Below are positions 16,003 to 26,879 of a DNA stretch of 64,000 nucleotides, one piece after another. Origin of the DNA: Phycomyces nitens (taxonomy: Eukaryota; Mucoromycota; Mucoromycetes; Mucorales; Phycomycetaceae); assembly GCA_022702545.1 (NCBI GenBank), contig JAHRBC010000004.1, positions 2,790,001 to 2,854,000 on the forward strand, given 5' to 3'. The stretch's first letter is position 1. The number at the start of each line of letters is the position of its first letter. Both the position numbers and the translations under genes were made by a program. The notes beneath the pieces are model-generated. The model was not told where the DNA came from. It worked only from the letters and a program-made list of their open reading frames with translations, and searched no databases.

Positions 16003-18608
16003 ATGCTTACCTGCTCTCAAGATATGTTCTTTAAAAGCGAACCAATTCAACAACAATCGCGTGATCAAATGTCATTCACATCAATCCACAAGTCATCCCC
16101 AATGTCAGCAATGTCCACCTTTCACTCAGACTGCCAACTCAAGGACAAACGACCCAGACATCCAAAGAAAGACTATATGCCCCACACAAACCCTGCTCTC
16201 GTGAACGGCAAAGACAAGGAAGAGGTCAGTTGCAAAAATCCAAGGAAATTGTTCCTGAAAGGAAGAAGAAAATAAAAAATAAAGTACTCAAATCAAGCGC
16301 TATATATTATTATTATTATTATAATTATTATTATTATAATTGGCATTTTCATTGGCAGCAAGTCTGGCCAGTAGATGTCGAGTCTGCCTTTATCGAAGGT
16401 AAACTTTCTTTTTACATATATATAATCATGATGCATTTAAATATATGTATATCAATATATATAAATATATAAACATATTGCTAACAACCTCTTCTTTAGC
16501 TCTGGAAACCATTCCAAAATTAGGAAGACGAAAGATCCTCGTCAATGGCAAGCCGTGTGGTATGGTCAAAATTCATTTATTTAATTTAGAAAAAGCTTCT
16601 AATTTATCATTTCCATCCCTCAGGTCGCAATGAACTAATCTCAGACTTCATCTTCCGCAAGACTACAAAGATTCGTACTCGCAAACAGGTCTCGTCCCAT
16701 ATCCAAGTCCTCAAGAACACGCGTAAAAGTGATCCCCACTGTAAGTTGGATTTGATGCAGTTTTGATAAAGACACTTATAATGTTGAACCAGTCATGCGT
16801 CTCTTGACAGATTCAACAGACACTAAGCCAAACGAAAACTATCTTCAAAAGAAACCAACCGGACTCCATCCCAACGCGTTCCTTAAGAATGCTATCAACA
16901 GTCAACTAGGCGTACCGCATGGTAATCCTACAGCCATCTTCCAACCCTCTGAGTCATCTTCTTCAGACGAATCTTCAATTGGATCTTCACCTTCGCCTGC
17001 AGACTATGTATTCGATCTCATGTATGGAGTTGACCCCAACATGTCTCAGAACCCACTCTCTATGCTGGACATCAAAGATCTCTATAGCCCACTTCAACAG
17101 CAAAGCTTGTTTGGAATGGTAGACCCACTCACTACACAGCAATTGATTCTCCAGCAGAATCATCACAACCAGCAACAGCAACAGCAACAAGTACAGCAGC
17201 AGCAGCAACAGCAAAAGCAGCAACAGCAACAGCAGCAGCAAGTACAACAGCAGCAACAGCAGCAAGTACAGCAACAGCAACAAGTACAGCAACAACAACA
17301 GCAGCAGCAAGTACAACAACAAAAGCAACAACAGCAACAGCAGCAACAACAACAACAACAACAACAACAACAGCAGCAGCAGCAACAGCAGCAGCAACAG
17401 CAGCAACAACAACAACAAAAGCAAAAACAACAACAACAACAACAACAGGCAATTTCCACAGGAAGCAACCCTTTCTTTGGAACAGTAGCAACCAACTTTG
17501 GGATCAATGGATTTCCCTCGGCTGTGTGCCTCTCCGCAAACCCCTCTTATGCCTTTACTGGCTCAAGTGTGGGGCCCATGTCTGTGGACGACATGAACTC
17601 CTCGTGTCTTTTTGATTTTGGCAAACCCCAGTCAGGTCCCAAGAATAATATAAAGCAGATCCCCCTTGCTGAATCATCTATTTCAACCTCATCTTCATCA
17701 TCTTCATCAGCATCTTCTTCTTCTTCTTGTGTGCACTCAAAGACAGACCAGAAGAACACCACCGATCAAGACAAGGATGAAGATCGCCTAGAGTTTGCCC
17801 TCTGGCCCAACTACCTTTGCCTTTACTTGGAGTATGCCTTACCTTACGATACTTCCATGACAGTCTCTCACAATCTCGCACAGTTACCCCATTGTTATCC
17901 AAACTGTCTATCAACAGTAGATGCCAGGTCGATCTCACACGAGAAATGTCCTCTAATTGGGGTCCTGACTCATCAGTCGACGAGTGTTGTGCTTCTGGCC
18001 AAGATGAAACTCGATCTCAACCTCAACATCTCAGACTTTGTGTTCAACAACACATTCTTTTTCGAGACCCGCGACAGACGGACAATTGAGTGCACAACCA
18101 CCATCTACTCGTTTGGAAACGTGGTCCTGGAGTCCAAAGAGATCCAGCAGGCCCTATGGCTAAATGAAGGCAAATACATGTACAGCTTTGTATATGTCAA
18201 TCAGTTCTTTGACGCCTTTATGAAGGGAATCCGCTCTCTGCAGTCCTGGGGAGAGGTCGATATTGCGATTCACAATCTATGCATTGTACAGGTACGACTC
18301 CCTATTCAATTTGTTTTTGTTTTTGTTTGACTGACTGTTTGACTCTTTTGTAGGTGTTTGAGGACATGGAAACCAAGTACAATACTACTTCCCCTGGTAC
18401 AATGGATCCTTCTCTTGCCGAAGCCCACGCTACAGAAAGCTGTGCTGGATCCTCTAATGGTCGTCCTTGCCTACTCTCGATGGTGTATGAATTCGAACGG
18501 GGACATGGCACGATCGACATGTGTGCAGTTGGAGATGCGGTCACAAACGAGAAATTTGGTATCGGCAGAGGACTGGATGTCTTGATAGACACAAAGACGG
18601 AAGCGTAA
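16003..18608 (+). CDS. TEA/ATTS-domain transcription factor with polyglutamine tract
   Basis: Sequence-specific nuclear factor of the TEAD/Tec1/AbaA family. Exons: 16003-16224, 16359-16398, 16500-16559, 16624-16740, 16793-18291, 18354-18608; 730 aa. The TEA domain is ~residues 75-146, split over four exons: [19 protein letters not shown], then [10 protein letters not shown], then [30 protein letters not shown]; the recognition helix [13 protein letters not shown] is intact. A glutamine tract of nearly 100 codons with a few V/K interruptions lies at ~268-366 (17161-17448). Two Ser-rich runs follow. The C-terminal region (~450-725) ends with [20 protein letters not shown] and LCIVQVFEDMET ... 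LLSMVYEFE, which aligns by eye with the end of the animal TEAD YAP-binding domain. In ascomycetes this family controls filamentation or conidiation; the role here is unknown. Confidence 0.92.
17161..17448 (+). repeat. CAG/CAA repeat encoding polyglutamine
   Basis: Imperfect CAG/CAA trinucleotide array, mixed codons, interrupted by GTA (Val) and AAA/AAG (Lys) codons. The opposite strand reads as meaningless Leu, Val/Ala or Cys runs. Confidence 0.97.
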
Positions 18609-19093
18609 AAAATAATAATAACAATCTATACACCCTTAGTATCAAGAGGAACACTCATCATATCAAGTTATTTAGTATAATCATTCCTTACCATAGATTT
18701 ATTATTTCCATGATCTATGATACGCCATCACTCGTACATAATGCACATTCTTTCCCTTCGTTTCTTGTTTATTTCCATACGCACACACCCACACACACCC
18801 ACACACCCACACACCCTGCACAGTCAATCGCACCCTCACATGAATCTTTTTTTTTACATCCTTTTTTTTTTCTTAACAAAAAAGCACAATTTGATATATG
18901 CCAACATAAAGTATCGCTGTAACGTACGAGTCATTTATATTTATATATATAATATATATATATATATACATGTGTGTGTGTATAATTTGCATTCTAGAGA
19001 GGTATAGGGATGGGGTGGAATAATACTAGAAGAAGGAGAAGAAAAGAGATATTTACATAAGCAAGGCCGTACAGGCCGTACAGGCCGTACACC
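18609..19093. other. intergenic between convergent genes
   Basis: Convergent 3' regions of the TEA gene (+) and FYVE gene (-). Contains a CACAC run (18780-18815), TA repeats (18940-18970) and three exact copies of the 9-mer AGGCCGTAC at 19064-19090. Confidence 0.7.
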
Positions 19094-20766
19094 TCACTTT
19101 GTGCGAATTATAAGGCCATAGAAACATCCATCACATACACGGCTCCATTCGACACTGGGAGAATCGTATGAGAAAAGTGGAAGTTGGTTTGCACTATGGC
19201 GCTGACACACAATCATGCCACATTTACGACAGTGGTGTTTTCGCTGAAAAAACGAAAACTGGGTATTACATTGGATCTTCTGTGAGCCAGACTGGAATTG
19301 GCATTGGTCTGTGGTGATGTCGGGTGTCCACTGCTGGCGTGGCAAGAGAACAAAGCGCTTCTTGCGGTCCTCGGCCGAGATGTGGAGCATGTAGTGATGC
19401 CGCCGAAGCTTTGTATGCTGGAGGGTTGGGGATACATGGGTTACCTAGCACACAATTGTTTAGCCAAACACTGTGACAATGCCATATTTCTTACCTTGCT
19501 AGGCTTCTCGGTATCTTCAACCACCCCCGAGCCGGCAATCATCATCTCGATACCACGCAAACGACCTTCAAATGTATGAATCACATGCCCTGTACCCACT
19601 CCACCGCCCACACACATTCCAACATCCCACCGCATCTTGTGAATCATGTCGTTCTTTTCTTCCAGATGGAGAAGGTCGGCAATGGTTTTCCTGAAATCCC
19701 ACCGGGTCATCTCCTCGTCTTCATCTGGACTCTCGTCCTCTTCCTGGTTCTGAAGGTTTATCTGCATGTCCAGGTCGGCCATTAACTCGGCAAGACTCTC
19801 GATCATATGCAGCTGCTGCCTTGCCACTTCTTCGCATTCTGTGATACGATCTGCATAGGCCTTTTCACGTTTCTCAAACTGCTCCTCTACCGTATCATTG
19901 ATGGCCATGAGCTCTCGTACACGTCCCTCGGCATTCAACAGTTCGGTTGAAAAGGTTTCCAGTTCTTCCGACTGAGTGATACAAGACGTCAGCAACTCCA
20001 GAAAACGTGTCCGCCATTCGACTGCTAACAGGTCTGTGTCGTGGGACGCGGAAGAGGCTATTGACGCCGTCTCAGATAGTTCATCAAGACGAGAATTGAT
20101 GAGGGTATTTGTGGTTAGGAACAGAGACGTAAGACTCGGACTGACAGGCATACTGTGTAGAGTGGTTTCTTTGGGTTGGCTATGTAGCCATGGTGCATAC
20201 ACTTCTTCCAATGAATGTCTTTGGGTATCTATTGCTACGGAGCCCTGTGAGCGAATCCGGCGGTGATAGCCATAGTCGGTCAAAGCGCCAGATCCGTGAG
20301 ACGTCTCGTCTGAATAAGATTGAAAACGACTGGAAGCTGAGCTCAGACGGCGGACCTGTTTAAATGGATCGTCCTGCGAGCGCTGTTCAGCGGCCTCGGT
20401 GTCAAGGATCTCCTTGACATGAAAGGCCTGCATGTTCCTTGTGATGCCTGTGATGGTCGCTCGTAATACTTCAAAGGCATCAATGTGGGGATCCCACATT
20501 GTATTGGTGGCTGAATACATTGATTCTCGATGATTAGTCTCTTGGCGTGTCATCATCATTAATGGTGTCTGTTTCGCTTTTCGGTCAATTGCTTGAGATG
20601 ATCGGGTGAGACGAGGTACAATGGCAATAGCAGACGAACGTCTCCTAGCCATCACTTCGCCCACACTCTCTCTTCGCTTCTTGGACTCGAGAGCATGTAG
20701 AAAACGACTGTTCTCAAGGGAAGCGGGGTCTGAAGAAGGCATGGCATATGGAATCAAGGGGTTCAA
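19094..20766 (-). CDS. FYVE-type zinc finger protein with coiled coil
   Basis: Predicted PI3P-binding endosomal protein. Exons 20766-19495 and 19444-19094; 540 aa. An alternative in-frame start is the Met of MPSSDPASLENSRFL (20742). The N-terminal half is Ser/Arg-rich; ~residues 250-370 are acidic and helical with coiled-coil character (LLTSCITQSEELETFSTELL, VEEQFEKREKAYADRI). The C-terminal finger has all three FYVE signatures: WTPD (WxxD), QRKHHCRKCG (R/KHHCRxCG) and SRVCDGC (RVC). The spacing between the first two zinc Cys is unusual: ten residues (CQFQSGSQKIQC) instead of two, and the usual second Cys of the third pair is His (VCQRH). No membrane segment is seen. Confidence 0.82.
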
Positions 20767-21254
20767 GTGAGGCCATATCTTTGAGAAAAAAAAAGCATAG
20801 GTAGGTCGCGTGACGACAAGGTGTTATGTCCCGCAAAGACTGAGCTTGTGCAATGAATGACGCGCTTGTTTTCTTCTTTCTTTTTTAGATTGCCTTACGG
20901 GATCACCGTACTTTATCAGATTTGTTTTTTGTTTCCTTAAAAGCAATGTTCTTGATCCTACCGCTCAGTCCTCATAGCCGGTCTGTGCGCAAATGGCCCA
21001 TTATGTTCGTCTTTAACTTGGCCATTATTACTGAAAAGTGGTGTTACCGCCCTGTCTCACAATGGCAGAGCAACAATTTTTGTTTATTTTTAATCTTGGG
21101 CATCTTTAAATCACCAAAAAAAGAAAAAAGTTAAAATAAACCAACGACGCAGTACAAGACGTCAAATGAATGTGAAGATTTAAAGACTTGGATATTATAG
21201 ATCCGATACGCTTTCGTCATCCTCATCTAAATCACCTTGGGGATTCAGTCCAGT
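20767..21254. promoter_or_regulatory. divergent promoter region, FYVE gene / DCAF7 gene
   Basis: A 488-bp gap between divergent start codons, with A- and T-runs near 20780-20800 and 20868-20890. No specific element is assigned. Confidence 0.5.
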
Positions 21255-23021
21255 ATGTTACAGTCGATGGAGCGCAAGAAGCCTAGGCTCTCTGTAGCTG
21301 ACATCATCGATCTATATCAATCGGTATGGACCGCATCCGTACTGTGGGAGTCAATACTTTTATACGCAGACAAAATTACCATAAAAGGAAATCAATGACA
21401 CGCAAGGACCACCCTATTGATGCAACCTCTCTTGCTCCTTACCCTTTAGACCTTTTAAACTCTTTTGCAATCAGGATTCATTTCGCCTAATGACCATCCC
21501 AGCACCCCAGTCCAGCCACTCTTTTGCTAATTCCGCTCCAGACTATCCTGCCCAAAAGAAGATCTACCGTCATGATGCTCCTTGGCCAATTTATGCACTT
21601 GATTGGAGTAATGTGCCATCAGAGCAAGACGCTTTTCGATTAGCAATGGGCAGTTTTGTGGAGGACCAGACCAATAAAGTATTTAGAGATACTTCCATGA
21701 TCGACTCATTCATATGTCGGTCTTGTTAGTTACAAATCATTGGCAGAACAGATAGAGTAGCTTATGACTATGACCAATTCAGCCAGGACTATGGTGAAAA
21801 GGACTTTATTCCCCTGGCCGAAGCTGATTCCCACTATCCTGTCACAAAGATACTCTGGGAGCCATGGAAGGTATTGATTTCAAGCCAACAAACGTCCAAT
21901 AGCTGATGCCTAAAAGGATAATCAAGGGCAACAGAGGGCGTCAATCGGACCTCATCATGTCTTCTTCGGACAATCTCAGGCTATGGGAGCTCAAGGACAA
22001 TCCAGCCTACGACAGTAACATCAGCAGCACCATTGGGTCCAGGCGAACCCGTCCAGAGTCACAGATGAAACTCGAACGACGGCTAAAGTTTGTCAATGTA
22101 AGTCACAATCTCTTCTTATCCAACGTGTTAACCGAGTGTGGCAAAAAGCAAAGCGACTTTAGTGCACCCATTACTTCTTTTGACTGGAATGAATTGGACC
22201 CTAATATTATTGTCACCTCCAGTATTGACACCACATGCACCGTGTGGAGCGTCGAGACCTGTCAAGCAAAGACCCAGCTTATTGCCCATGATAGAGATGT
22301 GTACGATGTGGCATTTATGCATGGCTCGGCCGACATCTTTGCCAGTGTGGGTGCAGATGGATCTGTACGCCTGTTTGACCTAAGGTAAGCCACAATATAT
22401 ATGCATATATTGATATTGGGAGTCTAATTGATGTGTTGTTTAGAGCATTAGAGCATTCGACTATTCTCTATGAAGCACCTCTTGTGCCTCCAAGTCCGTC
22501 CAGAAACAACTTTGTGTCAGCAATCAGCGATGGGTCCCAGCCATTGCTTAGAATTCAATTCAACAGGATTAATTCAGACCTTTTGGCTACATTTCATATG
22601 GATTCCAACGATGTCCAGATCTTGGATATTCGCTTTCCAACCATACCTGTAGCCGAACTCACTCGCAGACACAAAGGAAGTGTCAATTGCTTCGGATGGG
22701 CTCCGCGAGACGCAAAACACATTTGCACTGGAGGTAACCAGCGACACTAATGCGTTTTGGTCAAGTAAGACTAGTTTTGGGCTAAGTTTTTCTTTTGCTA
22801 TAGGTGACGATGCCCAGGTCTTGGTGTGGGATACACAATCTTCTACGGCTGCCCCAGTCGATGGCACTGGGAATATTGATAGACCCATGTCACGTATCAT
22901 TCAGGATCCTGTCTTGGCATATACTGCAGAATCAGAAGTACATTCACTAAGCTGGAGTCAAAGCATGCCAATGTGGATTGCTGTTGGGTTTGGGCGCACT
23001 ATTCAAGCCCTTTTGGTGTGA
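21255..23021 (+). CDS. DCAF7/WDR68-type WD40 repeat protein
   Basis: Scaffold WD40 protein of the DCAF7/AN11/TTG1 family; in animals it binds DYRK1A/HIPK kinases and CUL4-DDB1. Exons: 21255-21323, 21475-21678, 21730-21870, 21927-22097, 22149-22384, 22444-22733, 22804-23021; 442 aa. Family landmarks: IYALDWSNV near the start of the propeller, QIIGRTD ... YPVTKILW, SDNLRLWEL, SDFSAPITSFDWNELDP, SSIDTTCTVWSVET, QLIAHDRDVYDVAF, FASVGADGSVRLFDLRALEH, and DPVLAYTAESEVHSLSW near the end. The first small exon (MLQSMERKKPRLSVADIIDLYQS) was added because it joins in phase 0 to DSFRLMTIP; if untrue, the start is the ATG at 21490. The N-terminus is longer than in animal DCAF7. Confidence 0.93.
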
Positions 23022-26000
23022 GTAGAACATTTGATTGTGAATATTGACACGACTATTTTCAACCAGTATTCTGATCTCTATTCACTTGTGGGTGTAAATA
23101 AATAAATATACATATGAATACATAAAGCCAATAAAATGGGTCAATGAAGAGTATAAAAATATTATTTTTTATAAAGGTTATCAAAACTATACTTCTTTCT
23201 CCATCTCGATTGATCATTTGTTTGACTAATGGGTGGACAAGTATTCTATATTCAATATTATTTTCATAAAGCATACAAAATATTTGTAATAATAATAATA
23301 ATAATAATTTTGGTGAAAGCTTTGAATATATCTGGGACTTTATAAGTTTGGTCGATTGCTTTAGAGCGGTATGTTAAATACATGCTAGTAAGTCTTTACC
23401 GTTTCTCAACATGTATTCTTTGGATATAATTAAAGAATATTAAAAGATTACAGAATCAAAAGGAATATGTCGCATGTATAGTCTTATAGGTTGGCTATAA
23501 TGGTACAAATTTGACTCTTACCAAATATATACACCTCTATATACTATCCTGCCTACTTTTTTGTTTTTGGCTTCTAGTATGAAAACATGGTATCAAAACT
23601 TACTGAAATAAAGAACAAAATCTTATGATTTATAAAATATGCTATTACAGAAACCCTAGTATTTTGTGGTCAATCCTATTATTTCTGAAGGCATGGCAAC
23701 TGATTTGAGATTGAATTCCAATGAGCTGTACACAGTTTAACAAGTATATTATACCAATCTTCTTTAACACCACATCCCAGTCCTCATGATTCTCTAGTCG
23801 ATGTCTTTTGGATTTCACTCTTCTTCCAATCTATGACCGTATATCACCAATTGAACTGAAATTGGGACTGTACCAGACCACTTTTACCTCTAAACAATTT
23901 GGTCCCAGCGCTTATCTATTTTTTTTTTTTGGATTTTTGGCAAAGACCATGTGGTTTCTTTGATAATACGTAATAATAAATGGTACAAAGGCAGTTATAC
24001 AGTAGTCTATAAAAAGTGTCTTGATAGGAGCACGCATTTTATCCTTGGAAGCACCTTTTTTTTTTTAATTTGCGGCCATTTGAGGATTATAATATCTACA
24101 CTACAGGCCAATCTCTTATCTCTCTGCGCAAAGCACGCAAACCTCGTTCATAAAGTATCCTAGAGAGTACTTTGTACCCATGTGTAACTGTCTTTTCTGT
24201 CTTTCCTGTCTTTCTGTACAGTGCTCACTGTATCAATTCGCGTTGATCCAGAAACCAAATCACGCTTCTCACTTTCTCATTTCACTCGAAAACCATAATT
24301 CAATTTGTGTAATTTTATAATGATGGGACAATTTAAACCGGCAGTTCATTTATTCAATCTTCATATATATCAACAGAATATTGTATGCAGTTATGCAAAT
24401 GTTTTCTGGGGACTTAATCGCATGCTTCAGCAATTCTGGTTTTCAAGTCCTCCATATTTCCAAACTGACTATGTCCCTTTTATAATTGCCCAGAAAACTG
24501 TTCCTGCAAGTAACAACCAGTAGTAAAACATCAGCATGACGCCTTTGCAGATATTAACCAGCTTCAAAACTAGAGAAACACTTTATACTAAAAGTTATAT
24601 TGACCGGTATTCTTTTTGATGGCTTATTACATTGTATAAATCAAACTTGGTACCAGACGCCAAAGAGTTTATAAAGCGTCAATATATATATATATATAAT
24701 ATATACATCCTTTTTTTCCCGTTTCATGTTCAATCCAATCTCCCAGGTCCCAGTACCAAAAACTGTTTGACGTTTACACCCAAGATTACTCAACTATTTG
24801 GTTTATTAGACAAATTTTAGTTGGGTCTTCATAACTGTACGTATCTTTTACTTCAAAACATCACATTTGCTCCAATATTCTCGGTCATTTACGCAACTCA
24901 GTAATCTCTGCCTTTCTTTTGATGATGTTTCTTCTTTCTGACTTTGCGTTTTTAATATCTTTGTGCCAGTTATCGTTTAAAAATTCAGTTATGATAGAGG
25001 CATTAGCATTTAATGTAGAGGCTGGGGTATTCACATTAGTATTGCTTGAACTTGCGACAGACTTGGGATTATTGCTATTAGCAGGTAAGTGAGCATTGGC
25101 ATCGCTCGATCCTGTGATAGGTATGGAATTACTGCTATTATCATTGACTGTGGCTGTAATAGAAGCAGTTGAATGGGTGTTGGTATTGCTTAAACTAATG
25201 ACAGATCTTGGAATCATTGGTATTGGCTGTGGTTGAGGTAGAAGCATATGGGTTACCGTTGGTATTCGCAGTGCTGCAAGCAGTGTTGGTTGAATAGCAG
25301 TGGCACAGAATTCTCACAGAGGACACAATACTAGTGTGAATGTATAATTTAAAGGAGTAACCTCTGAGTTTATTGTGCTTTGAACTTGGGGATCAGAGGC
25401 GCTCTCCACCTCATCTCAGACGGCCAGCGAAAAAAAAAGTGTGAGCCGATTGATTAATTTAATAATTAAGTTGTTTATTATGGTAGCTAAAATACTAAAT
25501 CCAATAGGCTTGAAAATACTTTTGATATTTCTGTCTTGTACGTCTGCAGATATTGTGATAATGTTTTTTAGATCTGATACCAAGACTTTAAATCACGAAT
25601 GGTACGAGTTGATGAGTCTTGATAGTAGAACAATATTTTATAAATGATAGACACTTTGACTCTTTAAATAAAACCACCTGCAATTATCCATCTGATTTTG
25701 AAACTTGGTAATATTGTCAGGAAAGGTTTCTAAAGGTATGCAAAAGAAACTCGGATTTTCAAGGTTTGGGCCATCCCAGAACATCTACTGTACAGTAATA
25801 GGAATATCTAAGAATTTTTGTTTTAGTCAAATACTTTAGCTCATCTATCTCATAAAATGTCTCTAAAGGTCTCGCTTAGAGATATCAAAATGACCATAAT
25901 TGGGATCAATTTCACGGTAGAAACGCTTCTTTAACAGCAGGTTTGCAACACGAATATACAAAATTAGTTTAGAAGCCTTTCTTTTATAATAAAATAACAA

Positions 26001-26075
26001 TTCGTTTATTAATAGCATGTACTATATGATAAGATGCGAAATGAAGGTCCTAGTACACGCTATACTAGTCAGGCT
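23022..26075. other. AT-rich gene-poor stretch
   Basis: Low GC, A/T runs and an AAT run at 23290-23309. The only notable open frame is 25247-24885 on the minus strand, listed separately. No repeats or RNA genes were recognised by eye. Confidence 0.5.
24885..25247 (-). CDS. Ser/Asn/Thr-rich hypothetical ORF, doubtful
   Basis: An open frame of 120 codons. It contains two related blocks (SNTNTHSTAS, SNTNVNTPAS) with SS-D/N-A-N-A spacers, so part of it arose by internal duplication at about 25010-25240. The C-terminal 30 residues are basic and charged. No known domain, no clear introns, and AT-rich surroundings. It may be a relic of a low-complexity gene. Confidence 0.2.
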   Translation of the reverse strand: MLLPQPQPIPMIPRSVISLSNTNTHSTASITATVNDNSSNSIPITGSSDANAHLPANSNNPKSVASSSNTNVNTPASTLNANASIITEFLNDNWHKDIKNAKSERRNIIKRKAEITELRK

Positions 26076-26810
26076 TTAAAGGCCATTAAGAACAGCCAAG
26101 GCACACACATTGACATCCAAGTCAATGCAGGCCTTGACGGCGACATCGAGACAGGCCTTGACCTTGGCGCTAATGTCGACAGCAAGAGAGACAACAACCT
26201 TGACAATACTGAGAAGGTCAACCTGGAGGTTCTTGATCAGAATATCAACCTGGGCAGCGACATAGGCGGAGAGCTTGACCTTGAGGGTGGGGAGAACAAC
26301 CTTGACCTTGGCCTTGACCTTGGACTCAACTTTGACAAGGACAGCGAGGAGTTGATCATGGGTAAATTTCTTGCCAATAAGAAGAGCACGGAGCTCAGCA
26401 TCCAAGACAGCATAGACGTTAGCCTCGACCTGAGCATCGATCTCTGCATCGACCTTGACACGGAGGTTATCAATGGAGCTCTTAACCTTGGCCTTGATCT
26501 GGAGGTCGTCAACTGAGATCAATCCACCGAGAACTTGAAGCTTAACCTTGAGACCAGCCTTGATGTCGGCACAGATGGAGACAGCCAAATCAACGAGAAC
26601 CTTGGCCTTGACCTGGGCCTTAACAGCAGCAACAATTTTGACGTACAAATCAGCATCGACAGTAACAGGATAGTTGGTGCGCTTGACCAGGTCAGCAACT
26701 GGAGACTCGGCAACCTCAGCAATGCTAAGCTCCTTGGGAGTAGGCATGGCAGAAGTACAGGCAATGAGAGCCAGGAAAAAGACAAGAAGAGTGGTAATGC
26801 TGAACTTCAT
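26076..26810 (-). CDS. secreted Val/Lys/Ala-rich small protein with signal peptide and Lys-Arg processing site
   Basis: Single exon, 244 aa, family not recognised. A clear signal peptide (MKFSITTLLVFFLALIACTSA) is followed by a short propeptide ending LVKR at ~44, a Kex2-type cleavage site. The predicted mature ~200 aa lack Trp, contain only a few Cys, and alternate V/A/L/I with K/D in amphipathic segments (for example KIVAAVKAQVKAKVLVDL and KAKVKVVLPTLKVKL). This looks like a chain of lipid- or membrane-facing helices or strands. A TATATAAAA box lies about 60 bp upstream. The gene stands alone in a gene-poor island, as many fungal secreted effector-like genes do. Function is not assignable. 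The opposite strand is also open in places because of the biased composition. Confidence 0.8.
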   Translation of the reverse strand: MKFSITTLLVFFLALIACTSAMPTPKELSIAEVAESPVADLVKRTNYPVTVDADLYVKIVAAVKAQVKAKVLVDLAVSICADIKAGLKVKLQVLGGLISVDDLQIKAKVKSSIDNLRVKVDAEIDAQVEANVYAVLDAELRALLIGKKFTHDQLLAVLVKVESKVKAKVKVVLPTLKVKLSAYVAAQVDILIKNLQVDLLSIVKVVVSLAVDISAKVKACLDVAVKACIDLDVNVCALAVLNGL

Positions 26811-26870
26811 TGTTGTTGATAGAAGAGGGAAGAGCTGGATACTGTTTTCTGGGAGACCATGGTTGGGTCC

Positions 26871-26879
26871 TTTTATATA
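26871..26879 (-). promoter_or_regulatory. TATA box of the secreted-protein gene
   Basis: TATATAAAA on the minus strand, about 60 bp before the ATG at 26810, a normal distance for a fungal TATA element with a short leader. Confidence 0.65.

Noticed and set aside
16987..17507. Long minus-strand open frames reading as Leu, Val/Ala or Cys runs
   Set aside because: Pure shadows of the CAG/CAA tract of the TEA factor; composition is an artefact of the repeat.
21906..21926. 32-nt intron (21871-21902) in DCAF7 with acceptor CAATAG
   Set aside because: Too short for this genome; the acceptor at 21926 gives a normal 56-nt intron and the expected WK-GNRGRQSDLI junction.
26034..26516. Plus-strand open frame of 160 codons opposite the secreted-protein gene
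   Set aside because: Asp/Leu/Asn-rich mirror of the biased minus-strand codons; no start context, signal or TATA, while the minus strand has all three.
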